Shown here piece after piece: positions 13,031 through 24,869 of a stretch of DNA of 64,000 bases (the first letter of the stretch is position 1; each line of letters begins with the position of its first letter). Made by a program: the position numbers and the translations under genes. The notes beneath the pieces were generated by a model. The model was not told the origin of the DNA and searched no databases. It saw nothing but the letters and a program-made list of their open reading frames with translations. Origin of the DNA: Peromyscus leucopus (taxonomy: Eukaryota > Chordata > Mammalia > Rodentia > Cricetidae); assembly GCF_004664715.2 (NCBI RefSeq), contig NC_051084.1, positions 59,949,334-60,013,333 on the forward strand, read 5' to 3'.

Positions 13031-13390
13031 TGTATCAGTCACTTTTCTGTTGCTGTGATAAAACAACGATGTCCAAGGCAACTCGTAGAAGGATAGGTTT
13101 CATTGTGGTTTGCAGTTCCAGAGGGATCCATCCATCACCGTCATAGCAGGGAGCATGGCATCAGGTAGGCAGGCTTGGCACTGGAGCAACAGCTGAGAAC
13201 TCACATCCTGATCCACAAATGGGAAGCAAAGAACACACTGGAAATGCATTGAAACCTCAAAGCCCACTCCCCATGATAGACCTCCTCCAACAAGGGCTAC
13301 ACTCCTAATTCTTCACAAACATTTCCACCAACTGGGATCCAGTATTCAGACACATGAGCATTTGGGAGCCATTCTCATTCAAACCACCTT
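13031..13390 (-). repeat. MaLR LTR, left copy on + strand (3' LTR of the antisense element)
   Basis: Begins TGTATCAGTCACTTTTCTGT and ends at CATTCTCATTCAAACCACCT. Shares with the right copy the words GGTTTGCAGTTCCAGAG, CACCAACTGGG and AAACCTCAAAGCCCACTCC (the last diverged in the right copy). Confidence 0.8.
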
Positions 13391-14250
13391 ATTCTACTCC
13401 CTGGACTCCATAGGCTTGTGACCCTGTTATAATGCAAAATGCACTTAGTCAACTTCAAAAGTCTTACAGTCTTTTAGACCCAATGCTGCCAGTTAAAAGT
13501 TCCAAGTTCAAAAGCTCTTCTCAGACTCAAGGCAATCTCTTAGCTCTTATCCCCTATAAAAATCAAAAAGCCAATTACATATTTCTAACAATCAATGACA
13601 CAGCATACACAATGCCATTCCAAGAGAAATGAGTGGGGATTTATTGAGGAAATACTGGGAGAAAGCAAGGTTGAAGCAGCAAGGAAACGCCAAGTTTTCA
13701 TTAGCTCCAAGTCCAATGTCAAAGGCTTTGCTGGCCTTCAAACTTTGCTGTGTGTAACACATAGCACTCTCTTGAGCTTGTTCCACTCCCTGTGTGCAGC
13801 TCTCCTTAGTAGATATTCCATGACTCTGGCACCTCTTATTTGTGGTTTGAGCTGTGAGCCCTCAGCTGTTCCCAAGGCCATGCCTTTGGTTCAATGGACT
13901 GAAGCTCTCTAATCTTGGGGTCTCCAATGCAATCTAAGCTTCACTTTCATAGCTTCAAGCAGTGGGATCTCAGGGTCTCTCGCAGAGAGTTTCATGCAAG
14001 GACAGCACTGCCACATATGGCCTGGCCTCAGTGGCTCTCCTTATCCATAGAGGAAGATTCCACAAACCTTTTTTTTTTTGTATCCTTTGTGACCCTAGAG
14101 CCAGAACTGTATGGGAAGCACTGCTAATTTTGGCTGCCTACTTGAAATGGAGGCTGGCCCTTTGAGTTAAAGTTGCAGAAATTTCCCTTCTTGTTGTTGT
14201 TTTTAGGAGTAGAAAATTTTCATAACCCTTTGCCTTTTACAAGTTGGAAG
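13391..14250 (-). mobile_element. MaLR internal region, first part
   Basis: Continues directly from the left LTR; includes AAGTCTTACAGTCTTTTAGA, CAGACTCAAGGCAATCTCTT and CCTGGCCTCAGTGGCTCTCC, which I recognise as the antisense internal part of a rodent MaLR. Open frames here are chance. Confidence 0.7.
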
Positions 14251-14255
14251 TTAGG

Positions 14256-14616
14256 TGATGGGTGCTATCATTCTGTATGCTGTGAATATGTGTTACTTTG
14301 ATTGGTTGCTAAATAAAGCTGTTTGGCCAATGGTGAGGCAGAATAAGGTTAGGCAGGACATTCTAACTGGAGAGATAAGAGAGGAGAAAATAGAGCAGAG
14401 AGATACTGCCAGCCACCGCCAGGAGGATCAAGACGTAAAGGTACATGAGCCATGTGGCAAGTATAGATTTATAGAAATGGGTTAATTTAAGATGTAAGAG
14501 GTAACTAGCAAGAAGCCTGCTGTGGCCATAGTTTAAAAATAATATAAGCCTCTGTGTGTTTATTTGGGTCTGAGCAGCTGCTGGACTGGATGGGACACAG
14601 AAAATCTTCTACTACA
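14256..14616 (+). mobile_element. Solo ERVK-type LTR inserted in the MaLR element
   Basis: 361 bp beginning TGATGGGTGC and ending TTCTACTACA (TG...CA). TTAGG lies directly before it (14251-14255) and again just after it (14618-14622); as a six-base site the flanks are GTTAGG and TTTAGG, one mismatch. Contains GAAATGGGTTAATTTAAGAT and CCTCTGTGTGTTTATTTGGG, common to a rodent ERV LTR family; the antisense LTR at 60042-60534 is related. No internal viral sequence remains, so this is the product of LTR-LTR recombination. Confidence 0.75.
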
Positions 14617-15238
14617 TTTAGGCATGGAGAGATCTTTCTCTGAAGTCACTGTTCCTTTTGTTCCAGTGTAGATCTGGCCTCCCCATAATATCCTTATTTA
14701 CTTCATCATATTAAAATTCCTGGTGCTCTTTTTTTTCAAACTGTACATTTTGAATTTATTTTTGCCCCATTTGCTCTTATTCATTGTAGAGCTACATATG
14801 AGTAATCACTAATAACCATAGCACAGAGTCAATAATAGGCCTTCTTGACATTCTCTCTACCAAAGAAATGAGTCTAGTAATTTTTACTTTATCTTTGGGT
14901 AAATTCTTAGGACATGGCCAGAAAGCAGAAAGCACATTTGCCAAAATATAACAGGAATGGCCTGTAGTCCAGTTGCTATTTAAAGTCTTTGCTGTTCATA
15001 TGGCTTTTAGCACTATGATCTTCTAAGCTCTTTCTAGGATGACCCATTAATTTCTTCATACAGCAGTATGATTTTTTTCGTCAAAAGTCTCAATGTCTTC
15101 CACATTTATTCAAAACCAAAACCAAAACCCCCAAATACAATAAAAAAGAAAAGAAAAAATAACTGGAAAACAAACAACACAAGCCAAAGCCACATAATTA
15201 GATTTGTCACAGCAATACTCCATATGAGGTATCAACTT
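14617..15238 (-). mobile_element. MaLR internal region, second part
   Basis: Resumes the interrupted sequence (GGCATGGAGAGATCTTTCTC), includes CATGGCCAGAAAGCAGAAAG and runs to TCACAGCAATACTCC directly before the right LTR. An A-rich (AACC)n-like patch at 15107-15165 lies within it. Confidence 0.7.
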
Positions 15239-15602
15239 TATATTAGTGATTTTTCTGTTTCTGTGATGAAACACAGTGACCACGGAAACTCATAGAAGGG
15301 GAGGTTTGATTGGAGTTTGCAGTTCCAGAGTGATCAGAGTCCATCACCCTCATAGTGGGGAGTGTGGCAGTAGGCAGGCAGGCAGGCATGGCACAGGAAC
15401 TGTGGCTCACACCTGACCCACAAACTGGAAGCTAAGAGCACACTGGGAACAGCCTGAGTTTTTAGAAATTTCAAAGCCCACTCCAGTGACATACTTACTT
15501 CAAAGCCACACCTCCTAATCCTTCTCAAACAGTTCCACCAACTGGGGACCAATTATTCAAACCTATGAGCCTATGGAGGTCATTCTCATTCAAACCACCA
15601 CG
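15239..15602 (-). repeat. MaLR LTR, right copy on + strand (5' LTR of the antisense element)
   Basis: Begins TATATTAGTGATTTTTCTGT, where TG has become TA, and ends ACCACCACG, where the terminal CA has become CG. Contains an internal (GGCA)n patch at 15373-15389. Divergence from the left copy reflects age, since both LTRs were identical at insertion. Confidence 0.8.
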
Positions 15603-15607
15603 GGAGA

Positions 15608-18600
15608 GTTCTATTCTGAGAAATCACTGATTGTGATTTACTTTGTTGAATATCTAAAAGACTTTAATGAGCTTCAAATAAGAACTGCTAGCACATACAT
15701 ATAAAAAAAAAGCAGGGAAGAAAAATATTGTATAGAAATAATTAGTGAAAACCTGAGTGTCTGTGTGGCATTCCTTCCATGCAGGAGTCTGATTCTCTTG
15801 TTCATGGTATGTGTTCTTTATAACTTACTATTTGAAATCTGTCATATTTTCCCCAACACTCATCTTTAGGTTTTTTAATCTGTGATTTTCTTAGTGAAGA
15901 AATAAATCCTGACTGTGGCAATAGTAAGCTGAGTAACACAGTAATAAGGAAAACACCATTGATCCAGTCAACATTACTTGAATTGTAGCCCAGCAAAGAC
16001 AAATGAATGTATCCCTTTAATGGCTTTCAAACATACAAATAACATTTACAGATGCCAATATAGCAAGGAGAAAAAGCTAACCAGGACACCATTTGAATCT
16101 CTTTATGGCTTATAAGAATATGGTTGCCTAAGATGAATAAATAAAAAACAAAGTCAAATTTCCCTGCAGAAATTAAAAATGGAAGGATAAAGATGGTGTT
16201 TTAAAAAAAAGGCATTGTTGAGTTTGTGTGAATGAAAACTTCCTAAGTTCCAAAAGTGAAATAAAAAACAAGATTAACAAATGTGTAGGGCAAAGTTTAA
16301 GCACCTTCCTGTGGGTGAATCAGTACCTGTGATGACTAGGAGCTTGGAACTCAAAACCACATAGGGCCAGAAGAATTTTGTCCTCGCTTTTGTGGAGATA
16401 AAAAGTCTGGGCATTGAGACTAACATTTCTTCCTAAGTCTAGGACCTATAAAAAGGACTTTTTTTTCTACAATGGAAGGAGGATGCATCTTAAAACTTCA
16501 CAGACCTAAGATAAATACATAATCTGGTTTCTCACTGAGCCCTAGGTATAAGACATCAAAATTTCATTCTGTTCCAGGTGGATGTTTCAGATTGGATTTA
16601 TTATGCAGACATTGTTCTATAATCCTAAAACAGGATATATATGCTTGATTTGACTTTGGACGGGTGTTATCTTGTTCTGTCATACTTTTCTGATTTAGCC
16701 CTAATGTGAAACTATTCCAGTTCCCTTGATGTTGCAGAGAATAGACAAAGGGAAGGCAAGGTGCCCAGAAAGTATATTTTATAGCTTTGTCAATTGGGCT
16801 CTTTTTTATTTTGACATGTTTTCTATTTTAAAACGTTTATTTAGTTTCACTCTCTATTTCTCTGTCTTTCTCTGTCTCTGTCTCTGTCTCCCTCTGTGTG
16901 TGTGTGCACATGTGTGCATATGTGAGACAGACAGAGTGAATATTAGTGTTCATATGTTTGTATGCTATACACAGTATAATTATTGAAACTAGACTACAGT
17001 TCACATAAAATACATTGCTTTGAATTGAATTGTTGTGTGATAGAGCTCCTGGATGGCCTCAACTACATTGTTCTTCCAGTGTTCAAAGCCCCCTTATGGG
17101 GGACATGGAACCTGATGAACATAACTTGTAACCTTCTGTCTCAGAGAATTACAGATATGGACAATGATCTAGATACCAAAAATTGAACTAAATACATTAC
17201 TTACCAAATCCTAAAATTTTCATCCTCCTGTCTTCAGAACTAAGGTTACTTTCTCTCCTGCCATTGGTATTCTACAAAATGTTGTTTTGAATAGTCACTT
17301 AATTGCTTAGACATACGTAATTTGAACTGCTTCTAATACATCAGGTAGTTTTTCTTTCTTTCAGTCTAAATTTTATTTTATGCTTTGTAGCTTAGACTCA
17401 AGACAGTTATGTCAGTGTGGTACCATAGTGTTGAATAAATAAAAGACATTGATATCAAAGTGTGCACATGTGAGTCTGGATGCAACGAGCTGGGCTGCTG
17501 CTTTGAAAGCATGATCACAGACATTTTAGTGGCAGAGCAGGGCATGTGACAGTGCCTGATCTTAAAGAAACCACTGTAGCCTGATCCTGGACACCACTTC
17601 TAGATCAGTTAAAAACAGATCCAGAACTTTCCTGTCTTTCTTATTAATTACCATATTTTTAAAAGTTCAGAAAAAAAGTATTAGCAATGCAAACATTTCC
17701 CCAACAGCTGCTAATATAATCAGTTGCCAAAAAAAGAAAGATAAGCATGTGTGCTTGAATTTGTTTGACTAGTGTTAATGGACTAACAATGTCCTTGATG
17801 CGGTACTTCTCAAAACCTTTAGTGTTGATATGCATTGAAACTCTTTTAGAAATGAATAGAACTTGCAGCTTCTTATGAACACAGTTAATTTGGGGTCCTT
17901 TCATTTTTACTAGTACCCCCTAGTTGCTTCATAAACCAGTGTTCTGATATCAGAGCACGGGAGTATCCTATGTTTCAGAAAAGGCCTCAGCCAGTAGCAT
18001 ATAGTGTGTTATACTTCATGGACATCGCCTGCTTCAGTTGTAAATCACTAAGAACACAGTCCATGTTGGACATGAAGTAGTTACTCTTCAGACCTAAGGG
18101 GATGGTGAACTTGCATTGTTAGCATGGCTGGTTGTTGTTTCTGTTGATTTCAAACTCGGGCTGTGCTATTGACTTGTTATGTGTGACATCTGTGTTGCTG
18201 AAATATTACCCAATGTTTCAAAGCAAAAAGCCCGGTCTGAATATTTTCTCTCTTTATTCTAGTGCCTAATATTGTCAGTGTTCAGAATTTGGGCTTGATG
18301 AGAGAAGCCATCAGACCCATGCATGCAAAGAAACTTGAAAAGAATCACAGGACAGTGTCCATGTAGGGCTTTCCTTTGAAGACTTCCAGAGAAGTTTCAA
18401 AGATGAAAAATATCTGTGTGCTTTGGGTTTAGTTAAGGAAACTGGCTCAAAATAAATACTAGGAATTTGAACTTATTTTTCTTTATAACTTTCTATATGT
18501 TTGTGTTTGATTGGTTGTAAAGATTAAAAATGTAACCAATACATACTGTCTGTAAATATTAACAATGTTAGTATTTCCAAGGCGATTTGGTGTTAGCACA

Positions 18601-19856
18601 AATACAGTTTCAAAGGCAATATGTTTATGCTTTTTTTTCCTACAGTTTGTCCTGCTCTGGTCCCTTAAGGGCCAGTGGGTTAATATAATACAGCGTGGCT
18701 TAGAAATAGATATAGCCAAGCAATACAATAGCGATGTGTTAGAGCTGAACGACCAGTCTCGATTCTGTTCCCGCACAAGCAGATTCTTAAGGTATATTAT
18801 CTAGGACACTCATTTAAACTGCCTGGCATGGGAGTGGAAACTGGTGAGCTTCCTATGAAAACTTTCACTTTCAGTATTGAATTTATTTGATCCACCATCA
18901 AAAAAAAAATGACAGAATCACAACTTGAGAAAAATAGTTTTATATCCTTTTTCATAACTTCATTACCTAGAGTTTCTCCACATAAGTCCCTTACATGTGG
19001 CCTTTCTTGTTCTTTTTTTTCTTTGTGTGACACTATAACCAAATGTACATACTTTTCACATATATGTACACATATTATTGGCTAGATTCCATAAATGAGA
19101 GATAAAATGTGGGTTTTTCTTTCTGAGATTTTGTGACCTCACCTAATCTCATACATTCTAAGTCGATCCATTTTCCTGCAATTTTTTTTTAAAACCTTCA
19201 TTTTTCTTTAGGGTTGAGTTGTGTAAGCTTTGGATCTAGTTAATTTTGGCTTGTGGTATTTTTATGTATTTGCAAGTTTTTTAAACAATAAAGTTTATAA
19301 AACTAAAGGAAAAAGTACTGAAAGAAAATGAAATAATTATACAGAGACAGTTTTTTTTTTCTTTTTTTTTTTTTTTAATAAAAACTGCCTGGTGTTTGTC
19401 TATAAAGAAGAATTTTTTTTTTTTTTGTAAGACAGGACTGTGATCTGCAGAACACTTTGCCTGAGTCAGATAGAGAAAAATAGAGATGAATTTTAACTTT
19501 TAAAAGTACTTGGGGGCAGTTGGAAGTAATAGGCATGTGGTACACATTTCTTTGACTCTACTTTTCTTAAGACTTAGACGAACAGTACAGTATTTTGATA
19601 ATTACTTTAAAACGCGCTGGGAAGAGATTGGGGATCTGGAGACCAGAGTTCTTTGAGAAGTACAATGATAATCACTGTAGAGGAAAAGAACTAAGATGTG
19701 GTTACTATGTCATCTTTCAAAGCAGTGACTTTTGTCTGTATACAATAGGCCATGTATATTTTATGGCTGTCAAATTTGAACCAAAGTTTGATTTAAAAAA
19801 AAAGTTTGATTAATTACTTGTGAATTTAATTTCAAGGATCAAAGAATCTTGTTATA
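15608..19856. other. Intron 1 stretch, mostly unique
   Basis: A TC/TG-rich patch lies at 16853-16935 (CTCTGTCTCTGTCTCTGTC then GTGTGTGTGTG). T-rich runs at 19351-19377 and 19411-19424. A possible cryptic exon lies at 18646-18791 and is listed separately. Otherwise AT-rich sequence without recognised features. Confidence 0.55.
18646..18791 (+). other. Possible cryptic exon in intron 1 (146 nt)
   Basis: A pyrimidine tract and acceptor (TTTTTTTTCCTACAG, ending at 18645) precede a more GC-rich 146-nt block with several CpGs, ending AAG at a donor-like GTATAT (18792). One frame stays open through the block, but it is not the RIMS1 frame: spliced after the exon ending at 549 (phase 1), it would reach TAA after seven codons. 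If used, it would be a truncating exon or an internal first exon. No homology recognised. Could be chance. Confidence 0.25.
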
Positions 19857-20075
19857 GGGCTAGAAAGGTGGCTCAAGGTTTAAGGACACTTGCTCTTCTT
19901 TCAGAAGATCAAAATTCAGATTCAGCACCTATATTGGGTCACTCAACAAACACTTATAACTCTAACTGCAAGAGATCCAGTGCTCTCTTTGGACCTATAC
20001 AAGCATCTGCATATACATGTGCACCTATACTCACATTGACCCAGAGACAGACACACACACACAAAGAAGAAACAA
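19857..20075 (+). mobile_element. B2-type SINE
   Basis: GGGCTAGAAAGGTGGCTCAA is a diverged form of the tRNA-like B2 head with its A box. CACTTGCTCTTC and later TGCTCTCTTTGGACC follow the B2 body; it ends in an AC-rich, then A-rich tail. Confidence 0.75.
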
Positions 20076-20094
20076 TCCAGACAAGAAGCCATTG

Positions 20095-20358
20095 AAGAGA
20101 GTCCTTAAATAGTTGGTGGCTTCTGGCAGAGGGTTGGGGAAGGATTCAGTTACCTTTAAGGGGCTGGCTACTAGGAGTTTGACCATGCTCCTGAGTATAT
20201 GGGCAACACAAATTGGACTTGGTGTATTTTTTCTTTATGTCCATTTCTTTCTTTGGGAAGGCCACAGTGGTGGGAGGGTGGACCAGGGTGGGATAGCAAA
20301 CAGGTGCGATTGGGTGCATTGTATGAAATTCTCAAATAATCACTAAAAATAGCATGTT
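20095..20358 (+). mobile_element. L1 3' end fragment, sense
   Basis: The stretch ends GTATGAAATTCTCAAATAATCACTAAAAAT, read in two pieces, and is followed by an A/G-rich tail; GGGAGGGTGGACCAGGGTGG earlier is the G-rich part seen in rodent L1 3' untranslated regions. Length and lack of an ORF indicate 5' truncation. Confidence 0.5.
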
Positions 20359-20461
20359 GGAAAAAAGAAAGGAAGAAAGGAAGAGAGAGAGAGAGAAAGA
20401 GAGAGGGGGAGGAAGGAAGGAAGGAAGGAAGGAAGGAAGGAAGGAAAAAGAAAAAGAAAAG
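20359..20461. repeat. Purine-rich (GA)n/(GGAA)n tract
   Basis: About 100 bp of A and G only: GAAAG and GA repeats, then about eleven GGAA units, then A-rich. Probably grew from the preceding poly(A) tail. Confidence 0.9.
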
Positions 20462-20982
20462 TGTGGTGATATATTGTGTCCCCCAATATATTGTGTACCC
20501 TAATAAAACTTATCTGGGGTCAGAGAACAGAACAGCCACTAGATAAGACAGAGAGGCCAGACAGTAGCAGAACACCCACCTCTAGTCCTATCACTCAGTA
20601 GACAGATATCTGTCTGGAGCTCTGTGAGTTCAAGGCCACACTGAAAACAGAGCCAGGCACACACCTTTATTCCTAGGACTTGAGACCTCATGTCTTGCTT
20701 AGGAAAGACACATGCCTTTAATCCCAGGAAGTGATGGCAGGAAGCAGAAAGGTATATAAGGCGTGAGGACTAGGAACTAGAATCTTTTAAGCAGTTCAGC
20801 TGAGATCACTTCCAGGTGAGGACTCAGAGGTGTTCAGTTTGAGGAAGCAGAATCAGTTGAGGAGTTGGCATGGTGAGGTTGGCTGTGGCTTGTTCTTCTC
20901 TGATCTTCCAGTATTCATCCCAATATCTAGTTCAGGGATTTTTTTTTTTAGGTTAATAAAACCATTTGGCAATTGGTCTTAT
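20462..20982 (+). mobile_element. LTR-like element containing B1-like segments
   Basis: Begins TGTGGTGATATATTGTGTCC. Carries CTAATAAAACTTATCTGGGG, a B1-like piece (GCTCTGTGAGTTCAAGGCCA), a second one (CATGCCTTTAATCCCAGG), then a TATA-like GGTATATAAGGCGTGAGGA at 20751-20769 and GGCTTGTTCTTCTCTGATCT. The order matches a rodent ERV-derived LTR that I recognise but cannot name. The right end is blurred by the following purine tract. Confidence 0.55.
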
Positions 20983-21075
20983 GAGAGGGGGGAGAGAGAG
21001 GGGGGGGAGGAAGGGGAGGGAGGGAGGGAGAGAGAGAGAAGGAGGGAGGGAGGAAGGGAGGAAGGGGGAGGGAGG

Positions 21076-21121
<46 letters not shown>

Positions 21122-21123
21122 AA

Positions 21124-21207
<84 letters not shown>
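20983..21207. repeat. 225-nt uninterrupted homopurine tract
   Basis: Every base from 20983 to 21207 is A or G: G-rich GGAGG and GGAA units to about 21080, then mostly (GA)n. A long pure purine/pyrimidine tract can form an intramolecular triplex. Frames read through it encode Arg/Glu or Leu/Ser repeats and are not genes. Confidence 0.97.
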
Positions 21208-21210
<3 letters not shown>

Positions 21211-21234
21211 GAATATTAGAGCAGACCAGCTTCC

Positions 21235-21307
<73 letters not shown>

Positions 21308-21334
21308 AACATTAGAGCAGACCAGCTTCCTGGA
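21208..21334. repeat. Tandem duplication: 96-bp unit with a second (GA)n tract
   Basis: GCAGACCAGCTTCCTGGA occurs at 21221-21238 and again at 21317-21334, preceded by GAATATTAGA and GAACATTAGA respectively. A pure GA tract of 68 nt (21236-21303) separates them. The purine tract plus this word was duplicated. Confidence 0.9.
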
Positions 21335-21600
21335 AGAGGTTTAGACCAACTGTGGCACCTGGAAAGGACACTTTCTAACCTGTTGAGCTGCCTGTAGATG
21401 GTGCAGGTGTGCTCCAGGTTCCAAACTTTGTGAGCTCTCATCCATGCTGGGGTGGCCTTTGGCAATGCCACTGTCTTTGAGTCATTTCTGCTTCTGTAAG
21501 TAAACCCTCAACCATATTCCTATAAGTAGCCCCAATAAAACTCAATGGTTCACCAAGTTGGATTTTGGTGGTACCCATTCCTCAGGTTGTCATGGAATAG
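21335..21600 (+). mobile_element. Possible LTR 3' part with AATAAA signal
   Basis: Contains CTTCTGTAAGTAAACCCTCA and AGTAGCCCCAATAAAACTCA (AATAAA at 21534-21539), then GGTTCACCAAGTTGGATTTT. The texture is that of an ERV LTR R/U5 region in sense orientation. No target-site duplication seen. Confidence 0.45.
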
Positions 21601-23829
21601 ATGTGTGTTGCCCCTCCCCAGGAAGAATTTTATCAAACAACCCTCAGTCATGAATGCTTTTCATACTTGCTATGAAATACATGAATATTCTTTAGGAACA
21701 ATGAAACGTATTCAACTACAAGAGGGTTGCAGCGTTTTAACTTTTATATCACTTATATTAAAATCCAAGAATAGTGTCAGCAGAAAAGCTACTGAATGTC
21801 ATATGTACCTATTTGTTCTGGTGAAATAAATCACAAGGTAGAAAAATGAATATCATCTATCCAGATATCCAAATTTTCATCTTGGAAATGTTGCACTATT
21901 GAAACACATAGTATTAAAACATCTAGGGACATATATTTTTGAAGATTCCTTTGATAGGCAAATAAAACAAAAGGAACCTATTTTATATAGTCATATAATA
22001 AATAAAAATACTATATATAAAATAAATGGCACATATACATACAGCCCAACTTCACTCATTTCTTCAGGAAGTAATGCAGAAGTTTTCTTTATAAATCTAA
22101 TATAAAACCATAAGAAATGCTCCCATTTAATGAATTTTAATAGTCCTGAGCAAAAGCTGACGACTAATGCTTCCAGAAACCATCCTGTGGGCTAAAGGCC
22201 ATTTCATTGTCATAAAAATCCTTTATTTAGCCCTCTCTACAAATAAGCACACAGCAGGAGAAAGGACACTAGTTAAAGTAATTTGGGCGATAAGTAAACA
22301 TAAGGAATGGCTAGGAGCGTAGTGTCATCTGGCAGAGAGCTTATTTCCTGAATCCTGTGGATCTGCTTAAAACCCAGCAGAGATGCCAATATGCTTCTCC
22401 TCAGTAAATGCTACCAGTCTTCATACCACCAGGTCCGTGGAGGTTTGTGTGTTGGTATTTTATCCAACCACTCTTTTGGGTAGCTGCAAGGTGCCTGCCG
22501 TGACCTGAGTCAGTCATGCAAGGAGACTTTTCTGCGCTCTCACCAAGGCTTTCCCTCAGTTTCCATTTCCTGTTGCTCCTCTCGTTCCATGGTAGAAGCA
22601 TGGTGATGGAGGAAGGCAACACACGCTCTTTGCAGATAAGGTCTTAGGCAGCAGAGAATTGTCCTTCTTGGGCTGGATTTTCATGCAAGGTGGCTACAAT
22701 GTGTGCATCTGGGATTCCCGTCTCCTCGGAAGGGTGGGAAGAGCTGAGATCTGTTGATACTGAAGTGGGAACAAGGGAGACCCAGCGATCAGGTGCTGGT
22801 GAGTCTGGAAAAAAGTCATTTTGCCTTATTTTCTCTCTGGATGAACCCAAATCTATATTAAATACCCCCATCATATCCATTTTCTCTTGGTCTCAATATC
22901 CATGTGTATAAGTTACAGAGTAATTTTGTTGCATTTTCTAAATGGAGCAACTCCTCCAGTTGACCACTTTATTTCTAATCTGAAGTGAGATCGTGGGGTT
23001 TCCAGCATAGCCTGGAGGTTGTAAGAGGCAGTCCTATTTATGATTTCTGTTCTCGTGAACTAGTCAAGTAAAGATTTAAAGATTAGGAAGTCAGTGTTCT
23101 GTGAAACCAAAAACAATAATAAATTGCTTAATTGTGCGTGGGTTTTGTATTTCAATCAGGGTGTTCATGCTTCATGAGCTCAAGCTAATGCCAAGACAGA
23201 GGAATGTGACAAGGCAGTGTCATCATGGAAATCAATCCAGCAATAGGGAGTTTGTGTCACATTTTCAAAATAATGGATACTGGGGCTCAGAAAAGAAAAC
23301 AAAAAATTGAAACTTTAACAGTCACAGGCCTTTACCTAGTTTACAGTGCCACTAGGTTAAATAATCCACGTGCCGCATGCTCAAAATTGCTGATGATGTT
23401 AGTTTTGTCTGTTCTCTCCCAAAGGAAATCAGTACGCTGGGCTTTGGGTAGCTGTGGAGTCACAGGTGAGGGTTAGTCTGTGTGGTCTGCCACCAGGGGA
23501 ATTCTTGTCCCTCACAGTGGGAGGAGTGGTTTCGAATAAGAAATACTTGAAGTAGGTAAATTGTTGTTGGTATACAGTTCTAAATCAATAAAATCGTAAC
23601 AGAGGGATTTTTTTTTTTCTACTTGTGTGTTGTCAGTCTTCAGTGAGTGACATCTGTCACTTGGCATGAGATCTCATGCTATGCAGTATCCAGAAATGCC
23701 TGAAAGGCCATTTTACAAAAAGATCAACAATAGTTTATTGTTTTTTCTAATACTGATTACTGATTCTTTGCTTTTACTCTGTAAACTGGATGTTGTGCAT
23801 ACCATTTCAGGGGCTTGCTTTCTTTTTTA

Positions 23830-23862
<33 letters not shown>

Positions 23863-24869
23863 TTAGAAACAAAATGTGTTACCATTTGATAAATTTCCTT
23901 AAGTCAAGGCAATTTGGGGATCTCAAGGAAATCATACACAAATAATACTAATATATGAGATAGAATAAGGAAGAAATACCAGATGAATAACATTGAAACT
24001 TGATTGACCATTTAAATTTAGCACATACTGGGAGGTCCATAGGGTGAGAGAAAATAGGAACATAGATGTATGTAAGAGACAATCCTTTCAGCTTTTGCAT
24101 AGCATCAGCATGAGGTTCTAAATGTTTAATTTATTGACTGGACTTGTGAAATCCGTGGAAAGGAAGCTCATGCATGTTTTTAACCACAGAAAATGAATAA
24201 ATTGCTGAAAGTCTTGACTGTCCGCTAGTCCTCATGCATGGTGCTGTCCTGAGGTCTCTCTGTAGACCACCATGCCTTCGTTGGTCTTCCTTGGGTCAGT
24301 CACATAGCAAAAGAAACAAGTTCAGCCAGCAGGGGCTCCCAGCTCCACTCACTGCGGTCAAACAGTCTCCCCTAGGGTCAGAATTGGGGAAGCAGACATG
24401 TAAGATGACAGACCCCACCAAACCAGCCCATTCCCCCTTTCCAACCAGCACATAGCACTTAAGGGAAAAAAAAAAGATAAAAACCTGGGCCCAGTTTGAA
24501 GTAAAAGTCAAAACCTTTGGCAGTCATTGTGTTGGTCCAGCGGGGTTTCATACAAGGTAAAGACAGCCAAGCTCAGATTCTAGGGCTCGATGTTTAAACT
24601 GCGTGACCTTGGACCAATTAATAACTTTGATAAGCCTCACTGGTTGTGTGTAACATAACTTTATCATATCCCTATGAAATAAACGAATTAAACAAAATTA
24701 TGGCAGTACTGTGTTTTGAGCATAAAAGGCCTTCAATTAATATGGATTGCCTTTCTCTTTCCCCTGCTACGATTTGGCTAACTTTTGACTAAGGCCAGTT
24801 TAAAGTGCCCCTGGAACTTCGTGAAAAGAAAATGTTCCCTAAGGTCCCAGGTGGGCTTAACGTACATTC
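21601..24869. other. Intron 1 stretch, mostly unique
   Basis: T runs at 23610-23620 and about 23831-23861. A somewhat GC-richer segment at 22400-22830. No exon or repeat family recognised. Confidence 0.5.

Larger units (their letters stand above)
13026..15607 (-). mobile_element. Two-LTR MaLR (ORR1/MT-like) retroelement, antisense, interrupted by another LTR
   Basis: Two related LTR-like blocks of about 360 bp lie in the same orientation at 13031-13390 and 15239-15602, with about 1.85 kb between, of which 361 bp are a later insertion. The outer flanks carry the same five bases, GGAGA, at 13026-13030 and 15603-15607, as expected for a 5-bp target-site duplication. The internal part has no coding capacity that I can recognise, normal for MaLR. 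Element polarity is opposite to RIMS1. Subfamily assignment is from memory of the LTR start (CTGTTGCTGTGATAAAAC) and end (CATTCTCATTCAAACCACC). Confidence 0.8.

Noticed and set aside
13432..14485. Several frames of 60-105 codons
   Set aside because: They lie in the antisense MaLR interior and the solo LTR, which carry no intact genes; none resembles a retroviral protein.
20830..21471. Arg/Glu- and Leu/Ser-repeat frames up to 172 codons
   Set aside because: Pure products of the GA tract, overlapping on both strands.
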